DNA of 64,000 nucleotides from the NCBI GenBank assembly GCA_030704615.1, contig CM060732.1, positions 49,769,053 through 49,833,052 on the forward strand, written 5' to 3'. Source of the DNA: Takakia lepidozioides (Eukaryota; Streptophyta; Takakiopsida; Takakiales; Takakiaceae). Of this stretch, positions 56,504 through 64,000 are shown piece by piece (position 1 is the stretch's first letter; each line of letters starts with the position of its first letter). Both the position numbers and the translations under genes were made by a program. Under the pieces are notes generated by a model. It made no database searches. It was not told the origin of the DNA and saw only the letters and a program-made list of their open reading frames with translations.

Positions 56504-58097
56504 ATAGTTCACCACCGCCCATGGTGCCAGCTTTTCGTATGGAAACGATGAGGATGTAGTCATGAGTTTTGCCTCCCACCTGTGGCGAATTGGTGGAAGG
56601 CGTCTTTTGGGAGTAAGATGATGCCCATCTTCCTCACACCTGTCAATGTGGGTATGGTGCACTTCAACTAGGGATGCTAACCCTCTTGGAGTCGGTCATA
56701 AGAATTTTACAGATTTAGGTATGAATTCAGTCCAAAAATGTCATAGAGCTCAGGTCTCAGTGAATTGAGTTGTGATTTCAGAGCTGGTTTTGACATCAGA
56801 CTAGAGGGTATGATGTTGATCTCACCACTGGGTTCTAGATGGAAGAGTTCATAGCTGAAGTCCGTTACATGATCCTGTTGGTTTGTTGACAGTGAGAGAA
56901 CTCTAAATGTGCCGAGAAGCGAGAGTGTTCTCTTTATATACTGATGTCATGACTGCTTGGTAGCAGTGGATTAGAAAATGTGAGGAGAGATGTCATGCAC
57001 CTAGGCTATTTGTATATTTTAGTTTGTCCCTGTTACATAGGAAGGATGACTCGAGACTGTGGCACTCAATCACTATCCTCACCTAGAAAGATTCTTACAC
57101 TTAGGTGTGGCTGGGTCCTCTCCAATGGTGGTTTCTGGAAGGGTGTACCAGTGCATTGTCTAGTCATGGCTTCACTGGATTGTCTCTTGATCAATGGAAG
57201 TTCCCAAAAGATACAAGCTGGGCTGGTGGAATTGTTTTTCTGAGGGGACAGATGTGTGCTGGTAACATGGCAGAGCCCTTGCACATCATGACTATCTCTT
57301 ATGAAGATCTTCACACGAGCATGGTAACAGCATTGCGAGAATGCCCATTTGATGAAGATTGCCCCCTGCATACACCCAGGTTCGAAAGTGACCAGAAAAA
57401 TACAAGATAAATTAAAGGCTTGTCCCAAACCACTTTGAGTCTTTTGCATTCCATTCTGTTTCACCTACCTCATTCAGTGAGCTGCTCAACTAATCCATCT
57501 GGCAGAGATGGGGTTCACTATGAACAACAGATCTTCTCAAAAGATTTTGAACAAACACTAATATATGTTTCTAAAACAGACATGACCTAATTCATGAAGA
57601 CAGAGTACATTCTCTGCCTAAAGCATGAAATGCATGTCCCATATTGGCAAGATGATGGTGTGGGACATGTGACAGACATGAGGGCAAATTATGGCTGTAA
57701 TCTGACCTTTGCAACTACAGCTTGAAACAAGACCAAGAAATGCATGTCCCAAGTCCCATGCCTTGTCCCATACTACACATGATGATAGAGCGGGACAAGG
57801 GACAGGGGACAGACATGAGGGTAAGTTATAGCTGTAATCTGAACTGGGCAATGCCTGAAACATGCGTGGAAGATCAAGGAGATTCCCTGAGAGGAAGAGA
57901 CGGAAAATAGGGGCGTGGTGTGCGGTGTCCCCACCATCGTGACTTGGACGTCAAGCTTGCTGTTGTAGTGAATTAGGTCCCTTGTATGAGATTGGCGAGA
58001 AACCCATTTGCCTGTGTTTTTCGGGGCTATCTGTTGCCTTCTGTTGAATTCTGCTGCTGCCCCTTTCTTCATCAAGGTTGTTTGCAAGAGTGTAGCT
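56504..58097. other. 3' flank of the membrane-protein gene and 5' region of the proteasome gene
   Basis: No additional gene seen. A duplicated stretch (57628-57700 and 57735-57850) shares aaatgcatgtccca, gacagacatgagggyaa and agctgtaatctga, about 300 bp before the proteasome ATG, so it lies in that promoter or leader. Confidence 0.45.
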
Positions 58098-61000
58098 ATG
58101 GGCAGCATCGGCACAGGGGTACCTACCTTCCTTCCACCCTTTCGGAAGCAGATGTTGCACGTAAACAGCAGAGACTGTGTAGTTTGGAAATCTAGTTTGT
58201 TCGAATGGGTTGTCGGTTGTAGATTCGAAAATGTTGTGGGAGCAACCATGGAACCATCGGTGATTTTCAGCTGCAGAGATCCGTGGGATTTCCAAATGTA
58301 GATAACTGTAGGGATGTGAAGAGGAAAAAAGAGTTGGGCATCAAGGTCTGACAGTGGGTATGATGACTGGGCTGGATATGGCAGTATGATCTATCGGTCA
58401 CCACCTTCTCACCGGATGGGCGCGTCTTTCAAATCGAGTATGCCACGAAGGCGGTTGACAATACCGGGTATGCAGAGACTTATTCTTGTTGGTGCATTCC
58501 GTCTGGAAAGTACACCCGTGCACTAGCCTTTCAGAGCCTGGGAAGAAGTTTGTACCATAATGGATCTGGGAGCGTTAGGAGGTCAGCCCTATTCGGAATA
58601 AAAAAAGAGGTAGGCCAAGGTAGCGATTCTCTCTAATTCTCATCAGCAAGTGACGTTGGTGGGGCAAGCAGGGTTCAAAACCTTCACCCAAGAGCTTCTT
58701 TCACATCAACTTTGACCACTCCAATACATGAAAACTGGGATTTGTAATCCCTAGGCATGCCTGGAATTTCACAGTCTCAAAATCTGCTTTCGCAGATTTT
58801 TAGGGTAAGACTTGCTACAGGAAGTTCCCTGAAGATGATTGGCTAAACTAGCTCATTTACAGTGCCCCAACTGGTTATCTCTGCTTCAAAATCTACATTA
58901 CACTCCAGTGAAGCAGGGTTGGTGAGAGGGTCGTGCTTCAACGTGTAATATTATCGTGTAAACAAGGCGCCCCTCTTTGCCAAACGTTAGCCTGCATCGC
59001 TCTGTTCTACTGAAGTTGTATAGGGCTTTTCCTCAAGGGTTTATGTCAGCAAGCTTAACCAGCTCAATGTTGGCCTTACCTTTTTGGAATTTTCACTACT
59101 GATTACAACAGTCAATTGGAGCAAGGTATTACACTCCAGTGAAGCAGGGTTGGTGAGAGGGTTGTGCTTCATCGTGTAATATTATCGTGTAATCAACAAG
59201 GCGCCTGCATCGGTCTGTTCTACTGAAGTTGTATAGGGTTTTTCTTCAAGGGTTTATGTCAGCAAGCTTAACCAGCTCAATGTTGGCCTTACCTTTTTGG
59301 AATTTTCACTACTGATTACAACAGTCAATTGGAGCAAGGTTGGTGATAGACTCATTCTTCATCTGGTAAACTGTAAGGGAGCTTGGCTGAGGAATGTATC
59401 CATCTTTGCAAGTGAAGTTGTGTAGGGTTTTCCTTCGTTGGGAAGTCTACGTCAGCTCTCTGTGCATGAACGCATCTCATATATTAAAGACAAAACACTA
59501 ATTAATTTTTGAGAGTTAAAATTCAGAAGTTGGTTGGGTGGATGTACAGTACAGTGGTGGGCATTAGGTGCAAGGATGGCATTGTGCTGGTACTGTCCTC
59601 TTCTCCCCTTCTGCTTTTTGTGTTGGTCTATTTCACCAGAATTTGTTCATTCCCTCTTCTTCCTAAAACCCTTTTTGTCTCATACAAATGATAAATCTAG
59701 TCTTAATTGCAGATCTCTTTCCACCTCAGCTGAAATGTGACTTTTGCCCGTTCTTACACTTGGAAATGGAGCCTAGCAGTTGTTGATATATCGAAACTGA
59801 AGTATTCTGTATTTGACTTCTGTCCAATGTCTCTCCTGCACAACAATGGGTTGACATGGCAAGATTTGGAGGGTTGAATCTTTTCATGTCTTTAATTTGC
59901 ATGGGGTAAGATTGCAGGGAGTGGAGAAGCTGATTGCCTCAAAGATGCTTTTGGAGGGTTCCAACCGCAGAATCCATGCTGTGCACCGGCATGCAGGAAT
60001 GGTATGCTGCCCCACATGCCCACTATAGGCCTTTATGTGGACTATCACTTGTCCTCTTTCTCATTGTTTGAAGTGTAAGAGCACTATCACATCTGTACTC
60101 TTTTCTCTTTAACCAAAAGTTAAAGTGGCTCTAAGTTACGCCAGCTACAGCCGGAGTCTTGTCTCCCTCCCTCTCTTCTTTCTACTCTTCTTTTCAAATA
60201 ACATGCTTTGATTGAGGTTCGTATAGTCTTTGCTAAAGTGGAGCTTTCTATATATGTGAGTGCTGTGTCATCAAATGCTTATCTGACAGTTGGTGTCCTG
60301 TATTGTGGCGCTATGTGGGAACCTAACAACTCCATTTTTAATATATTTGTGTAGATGAGTGTTAATGACTACATGAATGGAGTGGATCGATCCTGCAGGC
60401 AATTGCAGGGTTAGCTGCTGATGGCAGGCAGATTGTTGCACGGGCTCGCTCTGAGGCCTCCCAATACCTTAGGTGCTCTTTCGTTGTTGTACCCTAGCTT
60501 AACTTTCTTGGCATCAATCCTAGAAAGATGTGGGTTAGTGCTAAGCCTGGGTTTATGATGAATGGTATTTTCATGGCATGATTTTCACCCAATGATGGAT
60601 TTTAGCACATGGAAGAGGGCCGTGGTAGCTGCTAGCAGGGTGAGATGAGAGGTAGGAAATGCAAGTGGTATACACAGGCAGCAGTAAGGTTGGGAGTACT
60701 AGAGGCCACACAGAAAGAGAGAAAGAGAGAGAGAGAAGACTCCAGCCGTAGCCAGTGTAACTATGAGCCACTTCACCTTACGGCTACTGCCCCCTGTCGG
60801 GGGTGGGCCCTATATACAGAAAGAGACTAAAGGAGATTGTGGGAGCCAATAAGTAGCAATTGACAGGGATGAAGTAGCCAGAAGTATGTGGGGAGGGATA
60901 CGAAAAGAGGCAGGCAGTAATAAATGATTATTATTGATGTACGATCTTTCCAATGGTAGAAAGACTTCATTGGTCACTGTGAAGCAGCTGTTCAAGAAAA

Positions 61001-64000
61001 TCAACTTTTCTCCTGAGGCATTAGGGTACCTGGACTGCAACATGGGTCAATACAGTGTCACAGTGCTTGCCTTTTGCTTGCAGGCTATATGGTGAGGAGG
61101 TTCCAATCAAGGAACTATGTGATCGTGTTTCACAGTATGTGCACCTGTCCACGCTCTACTGGTGGCTTAGGTTCGTACATCCTCTCCATACTGCTCTCAA
61201 AGTCTGTAGGTACTGAACTGTGAGTAAGTCTTCTCTTATTGAAGTATTTAAGAGAGCATGACTTTTAAGTTCAACAAGGTGTGATTTTCAAATTACTGCA
61301 GGACTGGTGACATACAGGATGGATGTGTGCCAAAGGCTTACCTCCCAAGTAGGCAGCTCTGCTTGTGTTAAGGCTATCAAGAAAACTCATGTTTATGTTT
61401 CTTGTGTTGTGCATGACTGCAGACCATTTGGATCAGCAGCAATTCTAGGGGGCTACGACAGAGATGGCCCTCAACTATACATGATTGAGCCTTCTGGTGT
61501 TGCCTACGTAATTCTCCTTCCACTTAATTTGAGCACTTATAGACTCAACAGTTGTTTATAGGGGGCCTCACTGTGAGCACTGTATTTCCTCTCTTCCCCT
61601 CTCTTACTAATGAAACTGGTATCATTTATTTCTGGATGATTAATGAGTGACAAGTGTAAGGGGTTGCTGGTGGATGCAGCGTTATTTTGGAGCAGCTCTT
61701 GGGAAGGGTCGACAAGCTGCCAAAACGTACCCCTTCTGCCTCATCCATACTTGGTTACGTTTTGATCTATATCTATTTTGGTCTCACTAAATTTTTCCAC
61801 TGCAGAGGGATTAACACTCAAGGTAAAAGGACCATGCTTTGTAATTTTTTAAGGCCTGCCTTGGATTACGCATCTGCTGTGTGGATCGACAACTCCAACC
61901 ATGCTAAATCCCTAGAATCCATTTGAAAGCTTGTCAGCTTGTTCTAGAACAGCTAATGTGGCTGTTCGGGGTGAGTTTGGCATACCTCCCTTAAGCTCTT
62001 GACGTGATGAATTCAAGGTCAGATGAATCGCATGCCTAATACCAGATACCCTAAGATAATCGAATCTATTTCTTGGAAGCAAGGCTGTCCTGTTAGACAG
62101 GCCAAGTCTTTGGCGGTAAAAGGTACATGAGATTTTCAAGTATCTGAATATCAGTCCTGATGAATTGACCCTACTGCATGAAGCTGACCTGGAGGGGGTT
62201 GTGTCCAAAGCCATGTGTGCCCATAGACCGTCCGATGAAAATGAAGTTAGGCATTAAACTCCCCTGACTTGTTTCAGTCTGTGACATGGGCAAGGACCTC
62301 AAGGGCCTACCTACCCTTGGCACTTGACTGAACTTTAAACTCAGGGCGGGAAGCCTACCTTGGAACAATAAACAGATGCAGAGAGAAAGAGGAGCTTGTA
62401 ATTGCCCGATGTGTGGGCAACCTAAAGACAATTATATTGTTATATGATACATTGTTCGGGATATTCTCACCAGAGTGTGACCCACTTCAGGACAATCAAG
62501 AACTCTGTCTTGGCATCTCTGTTCACCAACTTTAAAAATCTTGAGGCGGAGCCTAAAGCCCTGGCCCTGTAACTTTTGCGCTGCTTACACGCAGCAGATT
62601 GATGCTGGTGTGAAGGGCTTTCTAGAGGATATCTGGAAAGCCCGAACTAATAGTTTGTATCAAGTTAAGTCACGCTACTGGAGTGAGCCCCTCACCAAGG
62701 TAGTGCCTATCCCCTATGTTTCCGTCCAAACTGGCTGTGGGGTTTATGATCACGAGGCGTATGACTACATTCTGTTTTGGTGTATTGTACTAGTGTTCTT
62801 GCTGTTGGTCTTGGCTTCTGGATGCTTCATTCAGTTCTGTGAAGTAGCATTGATGGCAAGGCTGTAGGGTGGTGCATGGCCAGTGAGATTGAGAAGTTGA
62901 AGCTTTCAGAGATGACCTGCCGAGAAGGGGTTGTTGCTGTTGCAAAAATGTGGGTTCCCTTTACTTCTACTTGCTAGTTTTGTGATTACCAGGTGGTAGG
63001 AGCTGGGGTTAATTCCTGTGTGTGCGGTGCTCCTTGAACTGTTCCTTTGAACATGGGCTATGCCAACCACTCACTGCAAGCCAATGCCAACCCTGTTACA
63101 GGAATTAGTGCTTGTTGTACACACCGGTTCTTATAATTTGCTAGAAATCAGTTTTCATTTTGCCACAAATCTGACACCAAAACTTCAGTGTCTAGAAAAG
63201 TGAGAGAGACAGAAATGGATTTGAGCTGGTTGAAGGGCCTGGAAATCTAGCCTATGTTGCAAGTGGGAGTTCCGGTCTGCTGTTCACTTGTATTCCTCTC
63301 CCTCCCTTACAGTTCAGCATAGCAGTGCCATGGGCATCACAGGATTGTATGCCATGCTTAAGGGGTTGGGTGCGGCATGCAGCATCTATGGAGTGCACGA
63401 TGAGGCTAAAGACAAGGCATTTGAGCTGGAAATGAGCTGGATCTGTGATGAGTCCAAGCGTCAGCATGAGCGGGTCTGTAGTTTACCTTCAAGAAGCTCT
63501 CTTCGTATTTTCTCCCTCTTGGCCTCACAAGTTTGTCTTCTCTCTGTTACTCTTCATATTTTAGACTGTTGGAAAAAAGTTGGAAACTGGCTATGGTTAT
63601 CATATGAAGAAGATTCGAACTGGTCTGTAGCGTACTTGAAGCATCTCGGGAATGCTTGAAGTCTAATATGTGCATATGCTTGTATACTGTATTGTGTATA
63701 ACACTTGGTCATAGTGTAGTAGATTATTAGGTTCACAGAACCAGTGAGCGGCTCTCAATTGGCCAAGGCTCATACCTACCATGAATTCTCAGTTCCCCGG
63801 CTGTAAGTGGTTCATTGCATTGGGACATTAAGTGCCCATATTCTGTGCAGAGTCTGTTGAACAGGCCAAGAAGGCATGCAAAGTTGCAGTGGCTCTGGAT
63901 AACATAATCAGTGGCGGTGTTTGCCTTGACTAAGGGTGGTTGGAATGGCAGGTACCAGCGGATTTGCTAAGTGAAGCTAAGGCAGCTGCCAAGGCTGCTC
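58098..64000 (+). CDS. PAG1: 20S proteasome subunit alpha type-3 (PAG1/PSMA3-like), runs off the window
   Basis: Exons: 58098-58118, 58385-58467, 59550-59589, 59918-60001, 60399-60472, 61084-61170, 61423-61507, 61680-61726, 62884-62949, 63383-63473 and 63952 to the window end; all phases fit and all introns are GT-AG. The 242 codons present match the alpha-3 family of about 249 residues, so only the acidic C-terminal end is missing. Seen in order: [20 protein letters not shown] (alpha-type N-terminal signature), [139 protein letters not shown]. The subunit forms part of the outer ring and gate of the 20S core and has no catalytic Thr. The gene appears intact. Confidence 0.92.
58898..59341 (+). 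repeat. tandem duplication in proteasome intron 2
   Basis: Two consecutive copies of about 215-230 bp (58898-59128 and 59129-59341), both containing cactccagtgaagcagggtt, ctactgaagttgtataggg and attttcactactgattacaa. Copy 2 lacks about 20 bp. Both are intronic; no effect on splicing is visible. Confidence 0.85.
61805..62790 (+). mobile_element. LINE 3' fragment in proteasome intron 8
   Basis: Matches the 36540-37560 [39 protein letters not shown], then in changed frames [27 protein letters not shown] and [16 protein letters not shown]. It has many stops. It is in sense orientation, between exons 8 (ends 61726) and 9 (starts 62884). Confidence 0.82.

Overview
This is a land-plant nuclear window. 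Evidence: intron-rich host genes with short GT-AG exons, a plant-type receptor-like cytoplasmic kinase, pentatricopeptide (PPR) gene fragments, L1-type LINEs, a chromodomain Ty3/gypsy retrotransposon primed by initiator Met tRNA, and many small inverted-repeat elements. The species cannot be named. A relic related to EgtB/OvoA-type enzymes hints at a seedless plant, but only weakly.

Host genes that look intact: a small Trm112-domain (PREY/UPF0434-like) protein with 3 exons (4118-5741, +); a receptor-like cytoplasmic kinase whose HRD aspartate is Asn (43797-45212, -); a TraB-family protein with 6 exons (51215-54823, -); a divergently transcribed two-exon small membrane protein (55057-56503, +); and the 20S proteasome subunit alpha type-3 (PAG1/PSMA3-like), with 11 exons up to the window edge (58098-64000+, +). 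The right 14 kb is thus the gene-rich end. Its introns carry LINE debris, a MITE and a local duplication.

Broken host sequence: an amidohydrolase exon (134-231), a frameshifted EgtB/FGE-domain pseudogene (1683-2652, -), a lone beta-tubulin exon (2864-3191, -), two PPR fragments, a kinase 3' copy (33565-34460), and two copies of an unrecognised exon (19270-19712 and 38108-40992).

The centre (8.3-29.3 kb) is nested retroelements. A Ty3/gypsy chromovirus inserted into an L1-type LINE, leaving the 5-bp target duplication ATTGT. The pol gene is now cut in two, and about 11.7 kb (roughly 8349-20060) is inverted, so that LTR-gag-RT and half the LINE run on the minus strand while RNase H-integrase-chromodomain-LTR and the LINE 3' end run on the plus strand. 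The two LTRs share a near-identical 144-bp 3' segment but have unrelated upstream parts. A second, internally deleted LINE of the same family follows at about 23990-29270.

From 31.1 to 34.5 kb lies a chimera of two inverted copies: the 3' half of the Trm112 gene with about 2.5 kb downstream, joined to the 3' half of the kinase gene. Comparing the copies dates other events. A 204-bp hAT-type MITE with a perfect 8-bp target duplication (7883-8086) has a clean empty site in the inverted copy.

I found no CRISPR, toxin, viral or metabolic-cluster system. The novelty here is structural: an inverted nested provirus with mismatched LTRs, gene-fragment chimeras, and several apparently undescribed small transposons.
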